This document shows, in pieces, positions 1-26,700 of a DNA stretch of 64,000 bases. The DNA comes from Saturnia japonica. Taxonomy: Eukaryota > Arthropoda > Insecta > Lepidoptera > Saturniidae. A program made the translations under genes and the position numbers. Below the pieces are notes generated by a model. That model saw nothing but the letters and a program-made list of their open reading frames with translations. It had not been told where the DNA came from and made no database searches. The number at the start of each line of letters is the position of its first letter. Within the stretch, counting starts at the first letter, position 1. The stretch is from the NCBI GenBank assembly GCA_033032175.1, contig CM065310.1, forward strand, positions 5,456,001-5,520,000, given 5' to 3'.

Positions 1-78
1 CCAAAAGGATTAGCAAGTTGAAGTGGCAGTGGGCGGGGCACATAGTTCGGAGAACTGACGGCCGTTGGGGCAGAAAGA
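1..78 (+). mobile_element. RTE-like LINE fragment, 3' coding tail
   Basis: Translates as KRISKLKWQWAGHIVRRTDG followed by RWGRK. This is the WxGH(I/V)xR motif at the C-terminus of reverse transcriptases of RTE/BovB-type LINEs. It is cut at the window edge on the left, and after about base 78 the sequence changes abruptly to mariner. Confidence 0.6.
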
Positions 79-492
79 AAGCTATCCGTTAAACAACCGA
101 GACTAATCATTCTCTCTAGCCCACTGCTGCTTCAGGACACACTAGATCCCATACTTCACGAAAGACGGTCGCTAAATTAGAGGAACTGCAGTTAGAATGA
201 CTCCGACACCCACCATACTCCCCGGACTTTGCTACAACAGATTACCACTTTTTTCGGAATTTGGACGATTTCTTGTAAGGAAAAAATTCAATTCCAATGA
301 GGCTGTCTAAACCACCTTAAAAGATGTTATCGATTCTCGCTCCCACAATTTTTTCAGCAATGGAACCCGAAGAACCTATAAAATGGCGAAAGTGCATAGA
401 TAATAATGCTAACATACTTCGATTGATTAAATGTAAGTTTTTTTTTTTTTTTTTATATAAAACGCTAACTTCATATGTAAGGACCTATTAGT
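79..492 (+). mobile_element. Mariner fragment, 3' half (degenerate)
   Basis: About 85-90% alike by eye to 5537-5843: it shares the stretches around 'ttaaacaaccgagact', 'cccactgctgcttcagga' and 'acccaccatactccc'. Its right end, near 463-491, reads AACTTCATATGTAAGGACCTA, the inverted complement of the left ends at 4315 and 54429. Frameshifts and stops make it inactive. Missing 5' half. Confidence 0.75.
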
Positions 493-2623
493 ATTTTTTG
501 TTTACCATATAATAAAGACAACCATATATTGTTTGTATTTTATAAAATATTTAATTTTTTATTAGATGTCTGTCACAATTGCAGTAACGTACATAAAATA
601 TTGATCTTAAGAGATAGGGTATTATCTCAAAACCGTGTATATCCGTACACACATGCCGTTCCGCGTCCCGCAAACCACCAAGGGTCGCGCTTACAGTGTT
701 CGGCCTACAATATGGAGATATACTTTCTCGATAAAATTTTAAATCTAAAGATTTAGCGCTTTAAGCCCCGTTTACTCCAAAGCAACAACAATTTTGGCCA
801 AAAAGATCAATTTTTTTAATCGATACAAGGCACTAAATATATCCAGTGAATCGATATTTCAATCTAGAAAATCGAGATTCATTTTTTCTGTTTTGGTAAA
901 ATCTATTAAATTATTTAGAATTAGTTGAATTAACCCAAATACATGTAGAGAAAGGACAAATTTCACTTAGATACTCAAAAACTTGCAAGATTGCAGTGTA
1001 CTCTATTTCCTTCGCTTGTTCTTAATGTATAAAAGAAATAATAAAAAAACTATGTTGTTAATTAGAGACGGTTAATATTACAACAATGAATAACCTGTTG
1101 CATTATTCCTACGCGACGAATAATTTAATAATTTATTGAAAACATAAATTCTGCTATTAATTATCAGTTGTTCATTATTATTGCGACAATGACAATGTTC
1201 GGCCAGTGTTATCGTAACGTGCACACGATAAGCAAGTAAGCATTATGCAACAATCAAAAGGAGTGTAGGGAAACGCCTTCACCTTGTCCACATTCCAAGT
1301 TACGATACGAATAATGAATTTTTCAAATTTACGATCATAATCCATGAGGGCATGGCGTAAAGTTCACTTTTATTTTGAATTATCATTATTGATTTCATTA
1401 GCGCTTTCTTTAAAAATAACTTTGATTTGATAAAAATGATAAAAGATCGATTACTGTGGTGTACTTTTTGTTTTCCACAGGGATTTTTATATTTTTACAC
1501 AAATCAAAAATTTCACCTCGATTTTTTTGTGTAATCGATTCATCAGGGTTCGATGCGAATCGATCTTTTAAGGAATGAATCGCCATCCCTAATGCCAACA
1601 CCAATTTTAGAAAATCAGTGGATGAAGTACCATAAATTGGTAGGTTGTAAAATGAAATATCAGTAGATTTACCTACCTACCACATCAATCAACTTCAGTA
1701 GATTTTTTAAAAATAAAAATAGGTAAATTAAAAATTGATGTGAAATGCACCACCCACGTGTCAAATGTTTATTTTAGAGCATTAGCATAACTTAATAGAA
1801 AGTTGATTTTTCGATTATCGATTATTTTTTAGTGCTGAATATATTCGTCAATAGGAGTAGGTATGCTTTAAATCAATTCAAGGCTGTGTACGATGTGAAA
1901 ATTAAATAACAAAAATAAACTATAACAACAATTGAGATCGCAACCTGGAACACTTTTTAATTATTGAATGCTTGACGCCAAACAACAAGATTACTTAATT
2001 CTTCCAGTCAATGTTCTCCATTGCGTATTGCTGCAGTAAATATGTAGGAATGAAGTGTATATATATATATATTATTTTATTCAAAATTAAAAAGAAAATA
2101 ATAAATTAAATGTACGGCAGCGTTCGATCAATGAGATTAATTTTCGATTTGTACGATTTATTTCAGATTCCTTGGTTTTATTATTTTGATCTACTCTAGT
2201 TTTAAGTAATATAGAAAGTAGTACTGCACGTAGTAAGAAAACAAAAATGAAAATTCACAAAAATTATTGTATAAACTTAGAGGAAGTTATTTACGAATTT
2301 CCGTGCAAATTTTTTTTATAACATTTATCAGTATCAAAATATTTTTATAATGATAACTTATACCCGAAATGCATGTTTTAAGGTTATGTCATAAATTGTA
2401 CGACGTAACAATTTACTTTCTTTGGATATGTTACTCAAGCCTTCTTACGATGAACAAGGTATAGGTGAAAATAGGACTCTTTGTTTTAAAAATAAAGAAA
2501 TAAAAAATACATCGTTTAAATAAAGAAAGCACATTTAATTGATGTTAAACACACGGACATAAATAACACAACACACATTAAACACTAGATTACAATAAAT
2601 TGGAGTATTACCAATATAATTTA
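493..2623. other. CASK intronic sequence, nothing recognised
   Basis: AT-rich DNA, presumably part of the long intron after CASK exon 10. No exon with splice sites or PDZ-type coding was found on either strand. A short TA run lies near 2056-2072. The open frames here are short and have no recognisable motifs. Confidence 0.5.
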
Positions 2624-3304
2624 CTAGCTGATCCGCGCAACTTCGTCTGCGTCACATAAGAGAGAGAGGGTTAGAGAGAGTAGGACGTAGACAGATACAA
2701 ATAACAATTGTCGTAGGCACCTACAATACAATTTATAGGTACCGCCCGCCTGCCCCATCATTCCGCTAACATGCTTGCGCGGTACTTGATTGTTATTTTT
2801 CTGCAGAGTTATTTTAAAACTGTGACATCTCCTAAGATATTCGTTGAAATCAAGTGATGTAAAGGGTAATTTTGTTCAAAATTAAATACCTGTGATGAAT
2901 AACGTATTTATTTCAGTAAGGATTAATACCATGTTTATAAAAAGAACTTCACGAATAATGCATAAAAAAGGTTAAATTGCGTCAACCTTAAATGCATGTG
3001 CGATTGCGGACTTTTTTAGATCTTTTTAAGAGATACAATTCCGTCACACATCATTGTTGCGTAACTTTAACCATTTATGCAGCGGACGCAATGAAAACTT
3101 TCAAAAGGAATACATTTTTCCCGTTTTTGCAAAATTTTTCATTGATACTCCGCTCCTATTGGTCGTAGCGTGATGTTATATAACCTTTCTCGATAAATGG
3201 GCTATCCAACACTAAAATAATTTTTCCATTCCAACCAGTACTTCCTTAGATTAGCGCGTTCAACCAAACAAACAAACTCTTCAGCTTTATAATATTAGTA
3301 TAGA
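2624..3304 (-). mobile_element. Non-autonomous Helitron, complete, in CASK intron
   Basis: Read on the minus strand, the element begins TCTATACTAATATTATAAAG and contains the Lepidoptera-typical block GTTTGTTTGGTTGAACGCGC. It ends with a GC hairpin (GCAGACGAAGTTGCGC) followed by ATCAGCTAG. It lies between host A (3305) and T (2623), the AT target rule of Helitrons, and has no terminal inverted repeats and no target duplication. At 681 bp it has no Rep/helicase coding and would need a transposase in trans. It starts about 90 bp past the donor of CASK exon 10. Confidence 0.88.
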
Positions 3305-3393
3305 TAATATTGCAACGTTGCCAAACAAATGCTGGGCTCAGCATCAAAAAGGACCTAAGCTCAGTATATGCTATAGCAAACTATAGTACGAAC

Positions 3394-18879
<15,486 letters not shown>

Positions 18880-19596
18880 TTTTAGAACAAACACAGTTCA
18901 CTACGTTTCAGAAAAAGGTAAAAAATATCATTTTAACACAGCCTTCGATCCGTTTCTAGGAAGGTTACGCCCTGAGGTGAATTTCAATTTAAAAAGGATC
19001 TCAATTGGTATATATGAACACGCAACGATATTACAAAGATTTTTCCCTTATTTCAACCAGATTTAACACACCATTTTACGTGTAAACAGTAAATTGTGCA
19101 TTTTCTACTAAATAATTTATATTAAAAAGATATTATTCCAATAAGAATTGTAAATGACACTGGTCAATAACAGTAAAAGGATGAATTATAGAATGTAGTA
19201 ATGAAATAAGCCCTAGTCAATAAATATTAGCAAAACTGTGATTAATCATAGAATAATTCATTTTCGGAATAAAACAATTTTTTATTTAAGTTTGACATTT
19301 CTAGAGTTGAAAATGAATAACTTGAAATTAGCAACAGTTGTATACAGTGTTGTCATTACAAAACTCTTCTAACCCATATCTATTTAAATCAAAGTATTTT
19401 AGAATTTTATTGTCGAGCTGCATTTTTATATAATACTAGCGGTGTGCCTAAGACTCCACACTCATTTGTTTCAAGGCAGTGATTACTTTCTTCCTGTGAT
19501 TTTATTTTAATATAGCATATTAATTCAGGAATGACATATACTTCCTGTGTACAATTTTCATCATATTTTTTTGTTATTATATAATCGATATATAAT
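18880..19596. promoter_or_regulatory. Upstream region of CASK (5' UTR/promoter expected here)
   Basis: This 0.7-kb stretch between the CASK start codon and the LINE should hold the 5' UTR and possibly the promoter. It is AT-rich with no clear TATA box or initiator. A CTAG at 19436-19439 could be a minus-strand Helitron terminus, but its hairpin is poor. Confidence 0.3.
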
Positions 19597-22065
19597 GGTA
19601 TGGTATTCGTATGGTGGCGTCGCGATCCTGTGGCGTAAGGCGTCGTTAACATCAGTTTCTGTGTTGGATTGTGACAATCCGCGAATAGCAGCGATAAAAG
19701 TGGTAGCAAATAATCGTTCTATATTATCGTAAAGTGAGTGCAATTATTGATAGTGCTGGAGTTGAAGCCGCTTTTACCATGGGTGATTTTAATGCGCACC
19801 CGCGGGAATTATTTTCTGAGGAGTTACTACAGTTCTGTGAAGAACAAATGTAGCAATGTGCTGATTTTGAGAAACTAGGTATGAACTCAGACTCTTATAC
19901 TTTTGTTAATGATGCGCATGGCTGCAGACGGTGGCTTGATCATTGTTTGACTAAGGAAGCGGCATTTAAAACTATTACGAGCATTAATATTCTTTATAAT
20001 GTATACTGGTCCGATCATTATCCTATAGAAGTTGTGTCAGATTTACTTATTGTAAGACCAAAAATACCACATAACATTATTCAGGACAAAATTATCTGGG
20101 GTGTTTGACGTCCAGAACAAATAGAAAATTATTCTAAATTATGTATTAAAAAATTTAGGGATATTCACTTGCCTGATGAAATGTATAAATGTTGTGATGC
20201 TATGTGTACTGATGTACAGCATAAAACTATAATATGTATAATAATATTGTTACTGTACTAAGTGAGGCTGCTGTCTTTTGCTGTGAAACTAATGTTGTTA
20301 GACGTAAAAAAGTTATAGTAGGATGGAATAAATATATTCGCGATGCTCACAGAGTGGCCAAGTCATACTATGAAATATGGACATTACACTGTAAACCGAG
20401 AACTGGAAATGTTTATGATCAGATGTGTGAACGTAGGAAAATATTTAAGTCTAAATTGAAGCGGTGTCAAGTTCATGAAGACCAGATTAAAATGGACATA
20501 TTAGCCTCCCATCACTCGACAAAAAAACTTAAGCAGTTTTGGAAATTTACAAACAAATTAAATCGAAGACTTGATCAGCCTGTGAGCATTGAGGGAATAA
20601 GTGAATCAAAGAACATAGCAGAATGGCCATGATAGCCTTAGTGTTGAACACCTACAGTATGCTGGAGTTCACTTGCCGAGAGTAGTAGGCATGTTTTTCT
20701 CTTTGTGTATAGGGCATGGTTATCTTCTTCAAGATGTAATGAAAACTTTTGTTGTACCAATTATCAAAAATAAAATTGATGACATATTTCATATCACTGG
20801 CAACTATTATGGCAAAGGTGTTGGATTGTCTGCTTAGGTCACACTTAAACGATTATGTTAATCTTCAGGATTCCCAGTTTGGTTTCAGGACTGGCTTATT
20901 TACTGAAAGTGAAATTTTAACTTTAAAACAAGTTGTGGAATATTACACAGATAGGCGAACGTCGGTGTACGCATGTTTTTTGGACTTCTCAAAAGCTTTT
21001 TATATGATCAAATATCAAGCTTTGAGGCAAAAACTACGGAGCACAGGAATACCGAATGAAATTTCATTAGTTTTTGAGTATTGGTAAACCAATCAGATTA
21101 ATCTTATCAGATGGGCTGGAACTCTTTCTGAAGCATATAAGCTTGAATGTGGTGTAAGACAGGGGGGCCTAACATCACCTAGCTTATTTAATCTGTACAT
21201 AAATGAGTTGATCGTGAGACTTAGTAGCATGCGTGTCGGTTGCTATATCGATGGAGTATGTGTTAATAATATAAGTTATGCTGAAGACATGGTGATTTTA
21301 AGTCCTTCGATCAGTGGTCTCAGGAAATTACTAAAAATATGTGAAGTTTACGCTAATATGTTTGGCCTTGAATATAATCTTAATAAGAGTAAATATATGA
21401 TATTTAATCCACTTGGAAACGCTATTACCTGTAACTTATCTGTGAATCTTAGCGGCACCAGTTTGGTAAGAGTTTCGCAGTTTAAATATCTCGGGCACTA
21501 CGTTACGGATAACATGAAAGATGACAAAGATATAGATAGAGAGCGCAGGGTGTTGTCGGTGAGGGGTAATATGCTGGTTCGCTGGTTTGCCCATTGTACA
21601 CCAAGCGTAAAAATATTGCTCTTCAAAGCCTACTGTCAGTGCTTCTATACCAGCAACCTCTGGACCACATATACTCAGCTTGCCTATAATGCTCTACGTA
21701 TACAGTACAATAATGTCTTCAGAGCATTGTTAGGGCTGCCTCGGTACTGTAGCGAATCAGGGATGTTTGCTGAAGTGCGCATTGAAGATTTTTACACGAT
21801 TATTCGTAAAAAAGCATGTTCCATGATCAATCGACTGTGTGGTAGCTCTAATGGTATCCTGAAGATAATTATTATCGAATAGACCAGATAGTTTGTTCAT
21901 TCACCATTAGACTGAATTAATTAAAAGCGTGTGTACCTATGCAAATTACTGATTTTTCTTTTGTGTGTAAATATTTTTAAAATGTGTTTTTGTCCTTACT
22001 AACATAGGCTGAGTTTACTTACAATATTGGATGTAAATCTGAAATAAATGAAATATTATTATTAT
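19597..22065 (+). pseudogene. Non-LTR retrotransposon (jockey/CR1-like group), dead copy
   Basis: 5'-truncated. Frames in order: endonuclease pieces GGVAILWRKASLTSVSVLD (19612) and RWLDHCLTKEAAF to YWSDHYPIEVV (19930-20030, the SDH motif); a linker with WNKYIRDAHRVAKSYYEIW (20320); reverse transcriptase QFGFRTGLFTESEILTLKQ (20880), FLDFSKAFYMI, VRQGGLTSPSLFNLYINEL (21150) and ISYAEDMVILS (21270); then a C-terminal block FKYLGHYVTDNMKDDKDID to GLPRYCSESGMFAEVRIEDF. The catalytic YADD is YAED, and several stops and frameshifts break ORF2. The 3' UTR ends in ATT repeats near 22065. It lies between the CASK and anosmin genes. Clade given from motif memory. Confidence 0.88.
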
Positions 22066-22199
22066 CAAAATTTTAATTATTTGTTGGGAATTTTCAAAAT
22101 TGTTATTTCTTTTAAATATTTCTGAAATTATTGTTGACGCTTCTTATAGCCCATCAATTATAATATTCCGTATGTATCTCATCCACGAAATTGTGACAT

Positions 22200-22845
22200 A
22201 AGTGGTTGAGAACTAATTGAAATATATATTTTTTTAACAGTTTTAAAAATATTTGGGACTATTTTTATAGCCTATTAATTATGGAATGACTTATGTTTCC
22301 CGTATAAAAAACCTCATCAAAATCGGTTAAAAATGAAAGAAAATATATATTTTTATTAAATTCTTTTTAAACAATTTCTAGAAGTACCTAATATTAAAAA
22401 TGCTTATACTCTATCAATAAATAAATTATATAAGCATCCCATGTACAAAATTTCACATGAATCTGTCCAGCTGTATTTGATTAAAATCCAGACAAACAAA
22501 CAAACAAGCAGACAAAAAAAATTGTGGCATATTCGTGATCAGTATTGTTCATATAGTATGCCTATCGGGAAAAATATTAAATGCATGGATATAACTACAG
22601 ATTTATTAATAGTGATTGCATTATAATAAATCAGCTAAATATCCTGTTATTGGTCACCCCGACGTAATATGAAGTTCAGCCGTCACAGAGGTCTGCTGTT
22701 GTGCGCACATCATGTAAAAACTAATGGATAGATTTTGATCTTTTGCTTTGGTTTTACTACTTAGATACTTGCTCATCTCAAAAAATATTATCATGTTAAA
22801 CAATTATTCTTTAGCCTGCTCGAGCGAAACCGCGGGTGCAGCTAG
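22200..22845 (+). mobile_element. Helitron-type 3' end with repeat body
   Basis: Ends CTCGAGCGAAACCGCGGGTGC then AGCTAG (CTAG 22842-22845) before TTAAT: a GC hairpin, then CTAG at T. The body contains 'gtacaaaatttcacatgaatctgtcc ... ccagacaaacaaacaaac', a common tail motif of lepidopteran repeats, also seen inverted at 27400-27520. The left limit is uncertain. Confidence 0.45.
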
Positions 22846-22850
22846 TTAAT

Positions 22851-23474
22851 GTTACAACGAAATTACTGATTATTGTACAGACCTTAGATGTACCTTATAT
22901 ACATATAATATATGGTCTAACAAGATAGTGGCTCCCTTATTAGATTTTATAGATTCCCATATTAGAAGTTTTTGTGATATCTCAAAATGCATGTTTTCAG
23001 TTTAAAATTATAATTCACTTCACTTAGGCATAACAATCAAATTATATCACTGAAAATGTCATCAATGTTACATAATATAAGGTAAATAATTAAAATATAA
23101 ACTACAGAATGGCAGCTCAAGATCCCGGCGAAAACTTTCATTAATATACATGTCTTTAAAAACAGGAATAACGAATAAAAACCTAAAGATGATTTTAAAC
23201 ATTTATTTAAAAAGTCATAAATAAAGATCACTTACTACGTATATTAAAAATTTTTACACTATAGTTATACTTTTTTTAATAAAAGCTATTTACCTATTGA
23301 ATTTATAATATCTAAATAATGTAAAGTAGTAGTTGAACAAACAGTCTATAAATCTCATATTTTACTTATTATAAATACCTAAATCTTTTAAGTCCTTTTA
23401 AAAAATAAAAAACAAAACACTTGCTATTTATCTAACTGTATTTGAGGCTATTATGATGCTATGAATTCGTAGCT
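22851..23474. other. Intergenic, downstream of anosmin gene
   Basis: AT-rich; only the anosmin 3' UTR end (poly(A) signal) is placed near its right edge. Confidence 0.4.
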
Positions 23475-23475
23475 T

Positions 23476-23481
23476 TTTATT
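23476..23481 (-). terminator. Poly(A) signal of the anosmin gene
   Basis: AATAAA on the minus strand, 54-59 bases after the stop codon at 23535-23537. First canonical signal downstream. Confidence 0.6.
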
Positions 23482-23534
23482 TATATTTCAGGACTTACAC
23501 CTGTATTCTTATATTAATTCTATAGTGATTTTTC

Positions 23535-23702
23535 TCACTTTGCGCAATTAAGAGTAGTCGTATTAATTTTTCGTTTGAAATATTCACAACCTGGAACTGA
23601 AACTATAAGTTCAGAATCGGGAACTTTAGTTTTTGGAGACCTATTTACGTTTACTGTGTAACTGCAGTGGTAATCTAGTTCATATAAATCAAACGTGGTT
23701 TG
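23535..23702 (-). CDS. KAL1: Anosmin terminal exon 9
   Basis: Acceptor AATTTCAG. Encodes TTFDLYELDYHCSYTVNV, then VPGCEYFKRKINTTTLNCAK and TGA (23535-23537). Matches human LSFSCKYKVTV and the Cys-containing segment after the third FnIII. The protein stops where vertebrates begin the fourth FnIII. Confidence 0.88.
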   Translation of the reverse strand, partial: QTTFDLYELDYHCSYTVNVNRSPKTKVPDSELIVSVPGCEYFKRKINTTTLNCAK

Positions 23703-26700
23703 CTGAAATTGAAAAAAATATTATCAATTTTTAATTTTTTTAAAAGTAATACTTTAGTTAAATTAAATTGTTACTCTTTACATGTAATAAATAATACATT
23801 TATGGCACCTTGTAATAAATTAATAATGGCAACATCTTTACGCGCCCTTATGCATTTATGTCTAACTTCACTATGGTTCCTTAATAAAGTGGCAAATTTA
23901 ATTTGAAATTTTTTTTAAATAATTTACCTCTGTGGTTGCAGATAAAACTTTAATAGGCTTCGAAGAATTACACCTGATTGTCTTCCAATAAACATAATAC
24001 CTGAAAGAACAATCTTATATTGTTTTATTTTAAAGAAGATACAGTATCTAAATTTTAAATTAAAAATACAATATATTCTAGTTTTCTAGCACTTTTAAAT
24101 TATAAAAGTAGTATATTTCTTTAAGAGATGCTCATTTTTATTTTAAATCAATCTAGGGAGAAACATTTATAGTGTTCTTAATTTGTTATACCTTCCATTC
24201 GGCTCATAATTACTTGATATGCGATCCCATGAAATTCGTGCTTTAATTTTATGGTTATACCAAATAATTCTGTGTAATTTCAAGCCTTTTATATTGTTTT
24301 CAGTTGTTTTAAGCATTTCTGGAGGTGAATCTGAAAATTATAATTGAATTATAATAGTTATGTCTTTCTACAAGATAAAAATTACATGTCACGCTATAAT
24401 ACACTCTGATAAATAAGAAATAAATTTAATGTTGAAAATTGTGTGGGATCTACCTAAATTCTTACGCAACGTTACAGTAAGTTTGTATCTATGCGTTGCC
24501 TAAATGATAATATCGAAATAAGTATTATATAAATTTACAATAATTCTGCCTTTAGATTTTATTTTCTAAATCCATGCTCAACACACTATCGTGTCCATGC
24601 TGTTTCAAACCAAATCTATAAGAGGGGAGATTAATCGCTATTATTTGAAGAATAGCATAAACAAAGTAGTAAAAAAATACCATTTCCAATAGTATTAGTG
24701 GTGTTGTAGAATATAGATGCCTTTTCACTTCGCAGTTTTCCCACGCCGAATTGACTAATTGTTTGTACTTGCAAAAAGTACATTGAATTCGGTTGTAAAT
24801 CTTTAATTTCTATAGAGTTTTGATCCTATAAAAAATAAAAATTGAATTGTATATGTATGTACATAAATTAAAAACTCATAACAATTATACAATATTAGGC
24901 TTAGTGCACTAGGTTACTACTAGGCATACTAGTGGCATACTAGGTTTGTAGTGGTTCTAGTCTTAAAGTAAAACAACATAAGTTCGATTTACTGAACTAA
25001 TATCGACTGTTGTGTGAAGAACATAGATCGTAATAGGCAGACTATATTTGCCTAAACTTAGAAGAACAGAGACGAAATTTGGAGACTTCCTTACGACAAC
25101 ATTTTTTTTCGGGACAATCGTCATGTGTTTTGGGACATGAATTATATTAAAAACGAGCTCTACCCCACGGTCTCACCCGTGTTAGTTTTATACGACAAAC
25201 ATCGCCAACGTAGCCGTGTAGGCAATTATTTATACTTTATGTAAAACTATCGACTTTTAAATGAAGAATAAATTATTTTTTCCAATTAAAAAAAGTCTAT
25301 CTATATCGAATAACATTATTTTTAATATACTCAAGTCAAAAAAAGAAAAAAAGAGTTCCGCGTAAGGAAGTCTCTAAATTTTGTTACTGTTCTTCTAAAC
25401 GTAGTCTTACTCGCTACAACTGAGCCACCATTGTATCAATATAATATGTTGTAACTGCACTATTGTACTGCACTAAATGTATCATGTTATGTCTAATATA
25501 ATTAGTATAAAGTGCAGTTTGATATTTTTACCAAACGAGTTTCATTATGATTAATATTATTAGGCATTGCAGAGGTGGATTCAATCAGTGCAAGGCCTGT
25601 AGCAAATGTTACCAGGAGGTCTTAGAATTAACACATCTTAATAGACACAAAAATTTAAAAATTTAAATAGAATACGCATGGTCCGTAGTATTTACTACTA
25701 CTGCTAATGGCTGATTAATTAAAATACGAAGCATATATGTAGTCAAATATATCTTTTTAAATAATTATTTTCGATTTTTTTATTTTTTTTTATTAAAGAC
25801 CGTCTGAAGGCAATTCGTTTGGAAAACATCCCAATACTCGAGAAAAACTGGTAAGAAATTGGGTCGATTATATCATGTTTATTTTTTTGTTGACAGCTAA
25901 TGATTACAATTATATCGATACCCTTTATGAAAAAAATCATAATTTATTTATTTAGCCATGGTTTTCAGATGCACCGTTTTAAATTGAAAATTTATCAAGT
26001 TCGTGTTTTCTTTGGCCACATGATTCAAATATAAATTCGGTAATACCTATTTTTAAAATACTTTTATTTTGATATTTGTTAAATTGTCATTAATTAATTA
26101 ATGATAATATTATTTACGAAATACCTATCTTTTATTTTTGCAAGTCCACAATGATGAATTTTAGTCAAGGAAAAATGGACCAATTAGTGGTAGAGGCAAG
26201 GTGTTAAAACTCAAGTATAAAGTTGTTTTTTAACCCCCGACGGAACAAGAGGGGTGTTATAAGTTTAATGTGTGTATCTGTGTGTTTGCTGTAGCATCGT
26301 AACTAACAGACAGTTGAACCGATTTTGGTCTAGTTTTTGTTTTGTTTGAAAAGTGACTTAATCTAAAGTATTCTTAGCGCAGCCGTTTGAAGATTAACAG
26401 CTCTTTTCTAATTGAAAATAGATGTGAACATCATCAAAACGTGTGATTGAGTCGAGATGTCTCGTAGACCACTGTCATGTTATTTGCTTTCTGGATAGAC
26501 CCAACCTGACCCCCTGCCCGGTTCTTACCTGATATAGATTTTTTGCAAAGTCATTAACTTCAAATGTATTTTTAACGGCTGATCTAGTGCTACTTATTTA
26601 TTTAGTAAGATTCTTCATCACGTTACATGATCGTTTAGGTTTTAAAAATATGACTTTATAGTATATATATTGTAGGTATAGGTATAGGTAGGTATATAGT

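Noticed and set aside
19881..21882. Open frames as separate host genes
   Set aside because: In order they form the endonuclease, linker and reverse transcriptase of one decayed LINE.
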